A stretch of 31,275 nt of DNA, from the IMG/VR virus record IMGVR_UViG_3300050343_000174, positions 1 through 31,275 of that record, one strand, 5' to 3'. The stretch comes from a virus. Below, one piece after another: positions 12,476 to 22,479 of this stretch. The number at the start of each line of letters is the position of its first letter. The first letter of the stretch is position 1. Position numbers and translations under genes: made by a program. The notes beneath the pieces were generated by a model, which was not told where the DNA came from, ran no database searches, and saw only the letters and a program-made list of their open reading frames with translations.

Positions 12476-12718
12476 TTAAAACTTGTTTTCTAAATATGGG
12501 TAATTGTGAAAAAAATGTATTCCCTCCTCTTCAATATCAATAGCAAAAGGTAGCCATTCAGCTGGGTGTTCTGTAATATTATCATTCCAAAGTACATCAA
12601 CTTTGTATTTATCATCTATTACAGCAATAAAAGATATTGTATTTATATTATCATCTACACTTGCTGCAGCATTTTTAAATTCATCTTTTGTATTAAATTC
12701 GTATTTACCAACTTTCAT
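12476..12718 (-). CDS. Hypothetical protein, 80 aa
   Basis: An acidic beta-rich protein beginning MKVGKYEFNTKDEFKNAAA. The second half contains EHPAEWLPFAIDI and GIHFFHNYPYLENKF, a histidine/aromatic pattern seen in small phage proteins near lysis genes. There is no signal peptide or membrane segment. It ends one base before the next start. The function is unknown. Confidence 0.65.
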   Translation of the reverse strand: MKVGKYEFNTKDEFKNAAASVDDNINTISFIAVIDDKYKVDVLWNDNITEHPAEWLPFAIDIEEEGIHFFHNYPYLENKF

Positions 12719-12721
12719 AAT

Positions 12722-13186
12722 TTAATCTTTATAAATGTAATATTTTCCTTTGCGTCTTGTAACTAAAACTTGTTTTCTGTTTTTCTTTTTTGAAACATAG
12801 GAAACGTGCAACCATTTAGGTACTGCACCATACTCCCATATAAGCTGGTCAAAATCTAAATTTTTTCTAATATAATGAAACATATCTAAATTTGTTTTAC
12901 AGTCTTCTTTTTCGCAAGTCATGCTTGTAATGTCTATTGCTTGGCCTTTTAAATGACTACTTGTTACACTACCTTTAATTGCAGTATTTAATTCTTTACT
13001 TCTAAAAAAACTGTTTACTTTTATAGGGCAACCCACCCATTCACGTAATGGCTCAAAAACTTTTTCTGCAACTGTTTGCATACATTTAAGTTCTTTTTCA
13101 TTAGGCACGTTTTCAATACCGTATTTATTTGCAGTATTTGAATATGTCCCCTCTTTATAGCTTATGTGTTCACTTATTTTCTCCAT
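12722..13186 (-). CDS. Endolysin, peptidase M15-type (L-Ala-D-Glu or D-Ala peptidase)
   Basis: A 154-residue enzyme with the zinc site of the M15/VanY family: His78 and Asp85 in SSHLKGQAIDI and His127 in KWLHVSY, preceded by the acidic WEYG that can supply the general base. The substrate loop FFRSKELN (60-67) also matches. It would cut peptide cross-links in peptidoglycan at the end of infection. It lacks a signal peptide, so it needs a holin, which is encoded just downstream. A basic C-terminal tail (KKKNRKQ...RRKGKYY) may bind the wall. It overlaps the coiled-coil gene by 17 bases. Confidence 0.9.
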   Translation of the reverse strand: MEKISEHISYKEGTYSNTANKYGIENVPNEKELKCMQTVAEKVFEPLREWVGCPIKVNSFFRSKELNTAIKGSVTSSHLKGQAIDITSMTCEKEDCKTNLDMFHYIRKNLDFDQLIWEYGAVPKWLHVSYVSKKKNRKQVLVTRRKGKYYIYKD

Positions 13187-13409
13187 TTTCTATAGGTTTA
13201 ATTTGCCCGTTTGCTAAATCAATATTTACTTCGCCATATTTACTTTCCAGGACTTTTTTGTTTTCTTCAATCTCTTGATTAAGTTGTGCAAATAAATGAC
13301 TTAATGTATGTATTTGTGTTTGCAGCAATCCCATATCATTTAAAATTGCTTTTTTTCTTTGGTCTTGTTCTTGAATTAATGTTAATTCGTCTTTTGTGAT
13401 TTTTGACAT
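13170..13409 (-). CDS. Coiled-coil small phage protein, 79 aa
   Basis: A 79-residue helical protein with a long coiled coil (residues about 5-55, including LIQEQDQRKKAILNDMGLL, then HLFAQLNQEIEENKK). Similar small coiled-coil proteins often precede phage endolysins; their function is not established. Its end overlaps the endolysin start, so the pair is translationally coupled. A TATCTTTG element lies 25 bases upstream. Confidence 0.7.
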   Translation of the reverse strand: MSKITKDELTLIQEQDQRKKAILNDMGLLQTQIHTLSHLFAQLNQEIEENKKVLESKYGEVNIDLANGQIKPIENGENK

Positions 13410-13434
13410 TTTAATATTTTTTAAAGTTATTTAT

Positions 13435-13442
13435 CAAAGATA
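13435..13442 (-). promoter_or_regulatory. Possible -7 promoter element for lysis genes
   Basis: The minus strand reads TATCTTTG, a perfect TAnnTTTG, 25 bases before the coiled-coil gene start. No good TTG lies 19 bases upstream; the nearest is about 26 bases away. A short inverted repeat (AGTTAT/ATAACT) overlaps it. Only a weak promoter candidate. Confidence 0.3.
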
Positions 13443-13451
13443 ACTAATTTT

Positions 13452-13826
13452 TTAATACCCTAATGTTACAACAGTTAATTGTACTCTTGGTACTTGAAAT
13501 TGATTTGGTAATGAAGCAATTTGCAATTCAATAGTATCATTTACAGCATATCCACTTCCTATATTAGTTATTGTAAAAGCAGTTGCAGTACGATTGACTA
13601 ATGTTACAGTAAATGTTGCACCTGTTCCGCTTCCTGATGTTGAAAATTGTGTTGCTGAAAATGTACCGTCTTGTGATTTTATATTGCCTGATGAATTAGA
13701 TATACTTGCAGTTGCAATACCAGAGGGCAAAGGAAAAACTTGCGTACTTCCTAAATATGCTTTTAATACTGATGTACTACCTAACTTTAATGCACTAATA
13801 GCATTGCTTCCTAAATTTATTCCCAT
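13452..13826 (-). CDS. Putative virion/tail-fibre accessory protein, 124 aa
   Basis: The N-terminus has short repeats (LGSNAISALKLGSTSVLKA, then YLGSTQVFP) typical of small phage adhesin-associated proteins. The C-terminal half contains GTGATFTVTLV and ITNIGSGYAVNDTIEL, a glycine-rich beta motif I associate with marine phage structural proteins. It lies directly after the fibre gene, two bases from its stop, which supports a role in the receptor-binding tip or as a fibre chaperone. It is rich in serine and threonine and has no cysteine. Confidence 0.65.
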   Translation of the reverse strand: MGINLGSNAISALKLGSTSVLKAYLGSTQVFPLPSGIATASISNSSGNIKSQDGTFSATQFSTSGSGTGATFTVTLVNRTATAFTITNIGSGYAVNDTIELQIASLPNQFQVPRVQLTVVTLGY

Positions 13827-13827
13827 A

Positions 13828-16800
13828 TTAAGTAATTATATATAAAGTTGTTGAATTTTGAGGAGAGCCTGCATATTGTGCTGCTGTCATACTGACTACA
13901 TTTAAAATTTGAGTAGCTCCCGTACCTTCTCCTGTTGTATTACTATCAATAGTGTTTACTTCTGCACCCGTTTCAATACCGTCCTAAGTTTTGTTGAAGA
14001 TGTACTATCAAATGAAATTTTAGTATTGTTATCAGTAATATCTGCTGCTTGTTGTGCACTAATAGTTGTAGTATCTCCTGCTAATGCAGTTGTTGATGAT
14101 GTAAACCTAATTGTAACAATGCAGTATCTCCTGCCAACGCTGTTGATGCAGTAGTACCTAAAACCATATATTTATTAGTACCCTCTGCAATATTGCTTGT
14201 AGTTAATGTTACAGCACCTACATTTCCATTTACGCTGTCAACTGTATTAACTTGCGCACCTGCTTCAATATTTGATAATTTTGCACTTGAAGTTGCATCA
14301 AAAGATATTTTTGCAGTATTATCAGCAACATTTGTATTTCCTGATACTCTTGCTTCTGTGTAATAAAGATTAGTGTTTTCTGCTATATTTGCAGTTGTCA
14401 AAACTACTGCGCCTGTTAAACTGTTAACACTATCTACTGGAGCAGCACTTGGTATGCTTGGTTTGTTAAGTATTAAAGCATCGCCACTTGTTGCGTTCCA
14501 ATCCGATTGCACATTTACTTCTGCATTATCCTCAATCCCTGCCAACTTTGTTGCATCTGCACTTGGATAAGAATTTTTAGCAGTATTATTTGTTATTGCA
14601 GTTGCTTGCGCTGATGTTATTACAGTAGTGTTACCTGCCATTGCTTCATTTGCAGCAGTACCTATAACCATTGAAACCTTTGCATTATTATCTGTAATAT
14701 CAGCTGCTTGTGCTGACGTTATACCTACTTTGGCTGTGTTGTTTGTAACGTCTGTATTAGCAGATACCAAAGCTTGTGTAAAACCTACCTTTGCAGTATT
14801 TAGTGTAACAGCTGAATTTGCTTCCACCCTTGCATTTGTGAAATATAAATTAGTATTTTCTGCAATATCTGATGTATCTAAAACTACAGTTCCAACTTCT
14901 CCATTTACGCTATCAACAGGTGCAGCACTTGGAATTGTAGGCTTATTTAATATTACAGCTAAACCACTTGTTGCATTCCAATCACTTTGCACATTGCTAA
15001 CTTTAGCACTATTATCTGTAATTGCTGTTGCTTGTGCAGGTGTTATTGTTGTAGTATCGCCCTCTAAAGCTGTGCCTGCAGTAGTTCCTAAAACCATAGA
15101 AACTTTTGCAGTGTTATTGGTTATTGCTGTTGCCTGTACTGCAGAAATTGTAGTTGTGTTTCCAGCAAGAGCAGTAGTAGATGTTAAACCAATTTGTAAT
15201 AAATCTGTATTACCTGCTAAAGCAGTACTTGCTGTTGTACCCAATACCATATATTTATTGTTAGTACCCTCTGCAATATCGTCTGTATTTAAAACTACAA
15301 CCCCTGTTTTTGTATTTACACTATCAACGGGCGCACCAGCTGTTGGTGGCACGTTTAAAACTCCATTAACAATTTGTAAAGTTCCTACATTACCTGTAAC
15401 GCTTTGTACTATTCCTAAATTGCTTGTAAAATTACTTGGATTGGCATTGCTATATGGCGTAAAGCCTAAAGCACTTGTTACATCTGAATTTGTTACTGTA
15501 TATGTAGAAATAAAATTATCGGGGTTTGTATTGCTGTAAGGTGTAAAACCTAATGCACCTGTTACGTCTCCACTTGTTACAGTATATGTAGTTATATATC
15601 CTGCTGGGTTTGTAGCATTATAAGGAGTAAAGCCTAATGCTGTTGTAACGTCACTTGATGTAACGGTGTATGTTGAAATGTAACCTGCAGGGTTTGTTGC
15701 GTTATAGGGTGTAAAACCTAAAGCTGTTGTAACATCGCTGCTATCAATACCTGTAATATATCCTGCTGGGTTTGTACTGTTGTAAGGTGTAAAAGTTAAT
15801 GCATCTGTAACGTTTGCACTTGTTAAACTTAATGTGCCACCTAATGTTAATGTTATATTAGCTGCAGTACCACCTGTTGTTAATGTTAAGCCACTAACTG
15901 TACCTGTTCCTGTTACACTTGATACACCACCACCCCCCACTACTGACAGTTGTAAAAGTAAATGCACCGTTTCCGTCTGTTGTTAAAACTTGCCCACTTG
16001 CACCGTCTGCACCTACATCATCTAAATCAAGCAATCCTAAAGAAACGACACCTGTTGCACCATTTACGCTGTCAACATCGTTAACTTCTGCGCCTGTTTC
16101 TATTCCAGAAAGTTTAGTTGCATCAGCAGTAGGATAAGAATTTTTAGCTGTATTTGCAGTAATTTCATCTGCCTGCAATGTAGTAATTCCAACCTTTGCA
16201 GTGTTCAAAACAATATCATCTGCCTGTGCTGTAGTTATTCCTGTTTTTGCATTGTTTGCTGTAATATCTGATGCCTGTGCCGATGTTATACCAACCTTTG
16301 CAGTATTTGCAACTACATCAGAATTTGCAGAAACTGCAGCATCTGTATATCCTACCTTTGCATTATTAGCTGTAATGTCTGAAGCCTGTTGTGTGCTTAT
16401 TCCAACTTTAGCATTGTTGTTTGTTATATCAGATGCTTGTTGAGTTGTTATACCAACTTTAAGCGTGTTTGCTGCTATTTCATTTGCTTGTGCAGTAGTT
16501 ATGCCAACTTTATTATTATTCGTTGTTATATCGCTTGCTTGTTGCGTTGTGATGCCTACCTTTGCATTATTGTTGTTATGTCAGTTGCTTGTTGAGATGT
16601 TATGCCTACTTTAGCTGTATTTGCTGTTACACTACTATTTGCAGTAACTCTTGCTTCAGTATAGTATAAATTAGTTGCACCCTCACTTATATCATCAGTA
16701 TCAAGCGTAACTGTACCAGTTTGACCATTAACAGAATCAACTGCACCACCAGCAGCAACAGTAGTAAAAGTAAAACTACCACTACCATTAGTTGTTAATA

Positions 16801-17656
16801 CTTGACCATTTGATCCATCTGCACCTACATCATCTAATTCAAGCAACCCTAAAGAAACTGCACCAGTTAAACCATTTACGCTATCTACTGTATTAACTTC
16901 TGCACCAGCTTCAATACCATTTAACTTTGTACTTGAAGCACTATCAAAAGATATTTTAGCGTTGTTATTTGTAATATCAGTAGCTTGTTGTGTGGTTATT
17001 CCTACCTTTAATGTATTAGCAGATATTTCATTTGCTTGTGTTGGTGTGATACCAACTTTTGCATTTAAAACAATAGCATCAGATTGTGATGTAGTAATTC
17101 CAACTTTTGCAGTATTTGCTACAACATTACTGTTTGCATCAACTCTTGCATCGGTGTAATACAAATTTGTTGCACCCTCTGTAATATCATCTGTATCAAG
17201 TACCACAACACCAGTTTGCCCATTAACACTATCTACTGCACCACCACCACTTACAACTGACCACCCTTGCGATTGTCTTGCATACTGTTGCCCATCGTTT
17301 GGTGCTTCGGGGAATGTAACTTTTGCAGTATTTAACGTAACTGCACTATTTGCTTCTACTCTTGCATCTGTAAAATATAAATTTGTACCCTCACTTATAT
17401 CAGTAGTAGTAAGTACAACAACACCCGTTTGCCCGTTTACACTATCAACTGCACCACTTGATAAACCAACTACAGTTGCGTTTGTTAAATCTAAAGTTCC
17501 AGTAAAACTTGCTGATGATGTACCTATACTTAAAGTTGATGCGTTGCCTAAACCATCTGTTAGGTTTTTTTCTACTGCACCTATTACACCATTATCAGAT
17601 GTTTTTATTAACCCCTCGTAAGTATCAGATATTTTAGTATTAAATAAAGTTGCCAT
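13828..17656 (-). CDS. Giant repeat-rich tail fibre (frame broken at about four points)
   Basis: Minus-strand frames from ATG 17654-17656 (MATLFNTKISDTYEGL) to the stop at 13828-13830 read as one protein of about 1,275 residues: pieces 16556-17656, about 15894-16570, 14081-15967 and 13828-14110 continue one another in adjacent frames. Repeats include VDSVNGQTGVVVL with NLYFTDARV, 17-residue AKVGITTQQA units, and 28-residue GFTPYNATNPAGYI units. The end is TAAQYAGSPQNSTTLYIIT. These are typical of trimeric phage fibres that bind host receptors. Breaks lie near 16563, at a six-C run near 15931, near 14105 and near 13985, so they probably reflect indel errors. Phase variation at the C run is an alternative. 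Confidence 0.82.
15440..15800 (-). repeat. 84-bp tandem repeats inside the fibre gene
   Basis: Four units spaced exactly 84 bases apart (marks at 15456, 15540, 15624, 15708) and a fifth at 78 bases (15786) encode 28-residue repeats with core LGFTPYNATNPAGYI and linker TYTVTSSDVT. The units differ at third codon positions, so they are old repeats under protein-level selection. Confidence 0.85.
16190..16615 (-). repeat. 51-bp tandem repeats inside the fibre gene
   Basis: About nine units encode a 17-residue repeat with the core NNAKVGITTQQASDIT. The spacing is mostly 51 bases, with one longer unit near 16330 that carries an extra VSANSDV segment. The last unit holds the apparent frameshift near 16563. 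The pattern fits a long triple-stranded fibre shaft. Confidence 0.75.
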
Positions 17657-17657
17657 A

Positions 17658-17738
17658 CTATTTTTTGTTTTTTATTTTAACCCTTTTTAAAAAGGTTTTT
17701 AGTTTTTCTATGTTTGCTTTTTTCGGTTTATAAATCAT
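17658..17738 (-). CDS. Possible lysine-rich micro-protein, 26 aa
   Basis: A 26-codon frame exactly fills the gap between the connector and the fibre. It starts in an ATGA overlap with the connector stop and ends one base before the fibre ATG. It begins MIYKPKKANIEKLKTFLKR and is strongly basic. The exact fit supports translation, but the gap also holds an imperfect inverted repeat (AACCTTTTTAAAAAGGGTT) that may be a regulatory hairpin. Confidence 0.35.
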   Translation of the reverse strand: MIYKPKKANIEKLKTFLKRVKIKNKK

Positions 17739-18241
17739 AATACCCACCCATTAAAAGTTGCATCATTACTTGGGTATATATCATCATTTATATTACTTGT
17801 GTATTCGGGATATGTAGTTTGGTTAAAACTCATAAAGTCAATAAATCTTCTACTATACCATTCAGCGTTTGTACGTGCTTTTTCTACTAAAAAATCTATT
17901 TCGTTTTTATCAACTGATTGTGAATTTTCTGATGTATGTTTAAACACCCCACCATTTTTTATTTGATACGCTGCAAATGGCATATAATTAGATTGTGCAT
18001 ACCATATTAACATTGGTGCTATATAATCATCTAAAACTGTTTTCCATCTTGCATTAGCTGGTAAATCAATATTAGGTATTGCAGCAGTTAAACCATCGTA
18101 CATTTTAGTTCCCATTATTTGCTGCACATCTATTTCTTGTGCAATCTTAATAAACTGAATAAACTTATCAGTATCAACATTACCATCCATAATTGAATTA
18201 CGGATCAAATCAGTTCTATTTATAAATAAAGTTGTAGCCAT
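17735..18241 (-). CDS. Putative head-tail connector protein, 168 aa
   Basis: An intact 168-residue protein beginning MATTLFINRTDLIRNSIMDG, with helical segments (DKFIQFIKIAQEIDVQQIMG and VLDDYIAPMLIWYAQSNY) and a disordered acidic end. Its position right after the portal gene and its all-helical character match gp6-type or related Bacteroidetes-phage adaptors that dock below the portal. No specific signature residue proves this. It starts one base after the portal-gene stop. Confidence 0.6.
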   Translation of the reverse strand: MATTLFINRTDLIRNSIMDGNVDTDKFIQFIKIAQEIDVQQIMGTKMYDGLTAAIPNIDLPANARWKTVLDDYIAPMLIWYAQSNYMPFAAYQIKNGGVFKHTSENSQSVDKNEIDFLVEKARTNAEWYSRRFIDFMSFNQTTYPEYTSNINDDIYPSNDATFNGWVL

Positions 18242-20357
18242 CTATCTTCTTTTATTACTTGGTAAAAACCCCTCGTTGGGCATATCTATTGGTCTTTTTG
18301 CTACCAATGAATCGTTTTTTTCTGGTTTAAAACCAGCAGCTATTGCCTTGTTTACACTAATTGTAGGTGCTAATGGACTATCAATATCAATCCTTTTACT
18401 ATCTATTGTATACATATATGTTTTACGCATCCAAAAATGATGGCAAGCACCACCACCTTTATATAAATTAGTTTTACCACCTTTATGTAACCATATAGAA
18501 TAAGTATCAGCACCCCTTGCACCCCAACCTGGATTTACTGCCCTATCACCCATTTGTTCTATATCTTCTTTTCTATATATTTTTTTTGCTTGTACCATTG
18601 TTTTACAAAAATCTCTTGATACATTTTTACCACTATCAAAGGTATCTTGTAATGGTGCATATTGGTATCTTACTTTAAATGCAGCAGCACCAACTACTTC
18701 ATCTTGTTCACTTTTTGCATTTGGTCTTGCAGTTCCAGTAGATACAAATTCCCATATTTTAGCTAATGTGCTTTTTTCTTTTTTTTTGTTTAGTTCATTA
18801 ATTTGATAATCTAATGCTTCTTCATCATCATAATCAACTTTGCGTTCATCAATTAATGTCCAATTTTCTAAATCTTCATCTTCACCAAATTCATCAATAA
18901 AATTATCTAATTCTGTTTTTTCTTTAGACATTTTAACACAATTAGGTACTTCTTTACCATCTTTTATTTTTGTACCATATTGTTCGTAACCATCCCAACA
19001 AGGTGCTTTTAAGTTCTTGGTGTGTTTCGCAAGGCATATAATATGTAACACCCTCTACTTCGTGTTCGTGATAACCACCACAACCCATTTCTTCAGCTAC
19101 CTTTATTGCTTCTTCTTTAGTTTCGTATGCTTGTTTACCATCAATTTGTTTTAGGCTAAATCTTCTGCCATTTCAACACCAGTTTCTTCTTCAATAGTTT
19201 CTGCATCTTGTACTGACTTATCTACATCTGTAAATTCTAATGGTTGTAACGTTGTAAAGTATAGATTTAAGCTAATATCATTGTAAGCTAAGTATTTTAT
19301 CAAAGCAATCAATTAAAAGTTCTTGAAACGGTCTTATAACGGTGTTATCCATTAATAAGATGCAGTCTTTATTTCTTCTGCATTATTACCTAAACCACTA
19401 CCATCTTTTATACCTAATAAGCATAGGAGATACAATCTATGTGATACCATTATTTTTTGTGTGATTCCTCACTTAAAAATTGGTATTGGTTATGTGCATC
19501 ACTTAATTGTACTGGTGTTATTTCTGCTTGTGATTCTTTGTTATCGTTAAAAGCTAAAATAAATTTACCAGCGTTTGATGTACCACTAAACTTTCTGTGT
19601 ATTTTTTTTCTATTAATTGTCTTTCTTGTTGGTTAGGTGTACCATTATTAAAGTTAATTAACATTGATGGTGCTAAACCATTCATTATATTATTTAAGGT
19701 GGTAATTAGATACTTCTTCTTCTAATTCTGCATATTGTAAACCACCTTGATAATCTACGGGTGAATAGTAATAAAACCCACTTTTATAAGGTTTTATATA
19801 ATATTTCTATAGGTTCTTTAGACACACCAAAAGCTGGTATTCTTAAAGGTTCATCACTTGGTTTTATATTTGCCCAATCATTAAAATAGTAATATGCTGG
19901 TATTTCACCATCTTCATCACATTTTTCTGCTCTTAATGTTTCAATAGGCATATGCTCTAACTTTGAACAATTTTACTACTATCTTTTGATAAATTACTTG
20001 TATTGCAGCATTACCCATTAAGTTTTAAATCGTAACATACTTTTCTAACTACATCTTTTTTAAATAAAGAAATCATTTGTGCATACTCATTAGGTTTTCT
20101 GTTACTATCAGTTGCATTTAAACCTTTTCCATATATAGCTTGACTAATACCATTTATAGCAGCGTTATTTGTAGGTGAACCATTGTATCTATCTATTAAG
20201 TATTGAAAATAATTGTTATCTGCACCGTATTCAATCCAATCTTCACCGTTTACTTCTTTAATTTCTGGGCTTGTGTAAGTACTTAAATTAACAAAGCCAA
20301 ATTCTGATACCTTTGATGCTTTTGTAAATTGCCCTTTACTATTTCTTTTCTTTTCAT
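18242..20357 (-). CDS. Portal protein with long C-terminal extension (frame broken)
   Basis: Pieces from ATG 20355-20357 to 18242 fit one protein of about 700 residues. The N-terminal half gives portal-like segments after frame correction: KGQFTKASKVSEFGF, DRYNGSPTNNAAINGISQ, AIYGKGLNATDSNRKPNEY, YYYSPVDYQGGLQYAELEEE and NYHLNNIMNGLAPSMLINF. The C-terminal part (18242 to about 19150) is largely intact. It has a Cys/Gly segment (EMGCGGYHEHE, PCWDGYEQYG) and a terminal domain with DSGKNVSRDFCKTM, KKIYRKEDIEQMG and GGGACHHFWMRKTY. The portal forms the DNA entry ring. The extension resembles domains I have seen following portal or Mu gpF-like proteins; its role is unknown. At least six frameshifts, the first at an A-run in codon 4-5, point to indel errors. 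Confidence 0.75.
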
Positions 20358-20375
20358 ATTACTATATAAGTATTA

Positions 20376-20793
20376 TTATAACCATTGTAGGTCTGTATAT
20401 TGCCCTTTATTTAAGTTATAATAGTCATTATTATTTTGGTCAATATCTTGGTCTGTACAGAAAATTCTATCCTTATAAATAACTCCATCACTTGCATCAT
20501 CTACATTCCAAAGCGTTGTATCGTTTTCCCATAACTTAACATTTGTATTCCAAAAACTATTTGCAGTCTTATAAGTTACATCGTAAAAATGATTTTCTAC
20601 TAATATAGGGTTAAATATACATTGTTTGTAAATGTTAAATAATTACCTACTTGTGTAGCACCATTACTAATTTGATAGGTTTTTACTACGTTTGTACTAT
20701 CATCTCTTATAGACATAATAAAATCACTTGAACATAATCTCTTGGTATTACTGATAACGATTGTGCAGTTGCACTTGTGGTTAATATAATCAT
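20376..20793 (-). CDS. Structural protein, about 139 aa (frame broken)
   Basis: Starts at ATG 20791-20793 (MIILTTSATAQSLSVIPR) behind a CGTTATATA element and ends at 20376. Remnants FIMSIRDDSTNVVKTYQIS, NGATQVGNYLTFTNNVY, VENHFYDVTYKTANSFWN and DGVIYKDRIFCTDQDID follow in shifting frames. The beta-rich pattern suggests a virion protein, and it lies immediately before the portal gene. No family is recognised; it may be a minor head, decoration or tail component. Confidence 0.6.
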
Positions 20794-20798
20794 CAACT

Positions 20799-20807
20799 TA
20801 TATAACG
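20799..20807 (-). promoter_or_regulatory. CGTTATATA start-proximal element (copy d)
   Basis: Minus strand ACGTTATATA, five bases before ATG 20793, and about 35 bases after the poly-T tail of a terminator (20842-20870). This makes it likely to mark a new transcription unit leading into the portal, connector and fibre. Confidence 0.55.
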
Positions 20808-20841
20808 TAAATAATTACCTAATTTGTAGAAATTATATTGC

Positions 20842-20870
20842 AAAAAAAAAGCACCCTATAAAGGATGCTT
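20842..20870 (-). terminator. Rho-independent terminator after tail-tube-like gene
   Basis: Minus strand AAGCATCC, loop TTTATA, GGGTGCTT, then nine T. The eight-pair stem includes one G-T pair. It follows the stop of the gene at 20895 by about 25 bases. Confidence 0.88.
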
Positions 20871-20894
20871 AATTTATTAAACTAAAATTAAAAT

Positions 20895-21415
20895 TATGCA
20901 GTTGGATCTATTTGTGTTGCATCACCAGTTACTGGTGCATCTAAAAATAAGGTGCAGTTTCTTCCATACCCTCAAAAGTAAGTGTAAAACCACTTAAATC
21001 TCCTGCTGCTGCTCCAGTTACTACTGTTCCACCAGTACATTCCATTCCATTTTCAAACCCACATAAGAAACTATTACCATAGTAATCTTCTACAACTACA
21101 TGTGGTCTGCTACTGCAAGTGTTTGTAGTTCTGCTTGTGTTTAAGCATCTAAATAAGTTAATGTTAAGTTTAAAGTTTGAGTATAAAAAGTTGTTCCATT
21201 TTCTCTACTACTTGTTACAGTAGTTTCTAAAGATGAATTACCTTTTACATCGTATTCATACCAACGTTGGAGCTACCTGTGTATTGTTGCTTCTTTGTTG
21301 TACTATCTACTGTTACTGCAGTTAGTTCCATAATCAGCAAAGTAATACTTTTTTAATACCCCCAAAGCGCTGATTTGCAAGGTATTTTTCTTCCAGTTGT
21401 TAATGTACAAGCCAT
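20895..21415 (-). CDS. Putative major tail tube-like structural protein (frame broken)
   Basis: About 173 residues from ATG 21413-21415 (MACTLTTGRKIPCKSAL) to the stop at 20895. Correcting at least three shifts gives VYFADYGTNC, KYDVKGNSSLETTVTSSREN (written here with the expected first K), GTTFYTQTLNLTLTYLDA, VVVEDYYGNSFLCGFENGME and GDLSGFTLTFEGMEETAPYF. This sheet-rich pattern, one copy framed by its own terminators, resembles Bacteroidetes-phage proteins annotated as tail tube or major tail proteins, from memory. Terminators on both sides suggest high, separately tuned expression, as expected for a tube subunit. Confidence 0.6.
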
Positions 21416-21430
21416 ATTTATATTTTTTTT

Positions 21431-21466
21431 AAAAAAAAAGGGTAAGTAGATAAACCTACCTACCCT
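21431..21466 (-). terminator. Rho-independent terminator after capsid gene
   Basis: Minus strand AGGGTAGGTAG, loop GTTTAT, CTACTTACCCT, then nine T. The 11-position stem has one central mismatch. It lies about 22 bases after the major capsid stop and just before the tail-tube-like gene. Confidence 0.85.
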
Positions 21467-21487
21467 AATTTATTGGTTAATTAATTA

Positions 21488-22472
21488 TTATGCGTATTCT
21501 ACTAAATCTTCAGCAATTCCAAACTGTACTGCTGACTTGTAAAACGCATTACCATTCTTACATTGTTTGAAGCATCTAAATCTGCCATATCTAAAACTTT
21601 AATAGACATTTGTATCATTTAACAATCCTGTTCCAAAGTATAAGTTACTTCTTTGTGCTGCATACATTTTGTTGTCTGACATTCCAGGACATACAAAGAT
21701 CTTAACACCATTTACAGTTAGTGATCCGTTGTTCCACCATTGTGTTCCCATATTGTTTACACCATTTGCACCTAAACCATTTGCTGCAAAACCACCTAAT
21801 GCTTGTACATAAATTTAGCTGCTTTGAACCAATGTATAAGAATAAATCTTCTTTTCCGTAAAGTGAAGCTGGTATAGCATCTACAACTTTAGATAATTCA
21901 TCAATAATATTCCCTGCATGTTAAACCACCTGCTACTGCTGCTACTTGTTGACCTGCTGGTATATCTCCTGCTGCTGCTGATGCTGCAATTAGTTTTTCA
22001 AACCCATCAAATGAATTGTTAGTACCTGCTGCTGTATCGCCTTGCCAAATACAAAATTCTGTATTCTGTGCTACTTCTGCTGCTACGTGTGCAATCATAA
22101 AGTCAGAAAATTTAGGTGGTAAAGATTGACCTAAACCATAACCCATTTGTTGTGCTTCCCAATCGTTTACAAAATCATACTTACATAATTGTAGATTTAC
22201 TTGTAATTCAACTGGTTGAAATAATTCTTTCTGTTAATGTTACAGATGAATTAGGGTGTAAAATCACAACCTGCTGGACTTACTAACTGAACCTGTTGCT
22301 AATTTTTTAATTACTTCTTTGTAAGCAATATTTGCTTTTACTGTAAACCACCATCATCAATAGTAGATGCAGATAGTAAAGCTGCTGCAATATACTCACC
22401 TGCAAATTCACCTGCATAAGTTGTAGTGATATTAACTGTAGTTGCAAGATTTGTTTTTCTTAAATTTGCCAT
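21488..22472 (-). CDS. Major capsid protein (frame broken)
   Basis: From ATG 22470-22472 (MANLRKTNLATTVNITTTY) to the stop at 21488, about 328 residues after correction. Recognisable stretches include GEFAGEYIAAALLSASTIDD, KYDFVNDWEA, LPPKFSDFMIAHVAAEVAQ, CIWQGDTAAGTNNSFDGFEK, VKIFVCPGMSDNKMYAAQRS and the C-terminal VQFGIAEDLVEYA. The order (scaffold-like gene upstream, strong terminator downstream), length and alanine-rich composition fit a phage capsid subunit; the HK97 fold is assumed, not shown. At least five frame changes are needed, several in short homopolymers. Confidence 0.75.
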
Positions 22473-22479
22473 TTTTATT

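Noticed and set aside
14628-15539. A 303-codon open frame on the plus strand
   Set aside because: It is antisense to the fibre repeats; the repeat structure keeps several frames open. Its translation is a monotonous Val/Ala/Thr sequence, and no promoter or coupled neighbour exists on this strand.
15440-16615. CRISPR-like array from regularly spaced repeats
   Set aside because: The repeats have exact codon periods (84 and 51 bases), no unrelated spacers, and encode fibre modules.
18242-19051. Independent 269-residue gene starting MLHIICLAK
   Set aside because: Its first residues are an out-of-frame artefact. The neighbouring frame (GCGGYHEHEVEGVTYYMPCE) continues naturally into PCWDGYEQYG, so this is the end of a larger portal gene.
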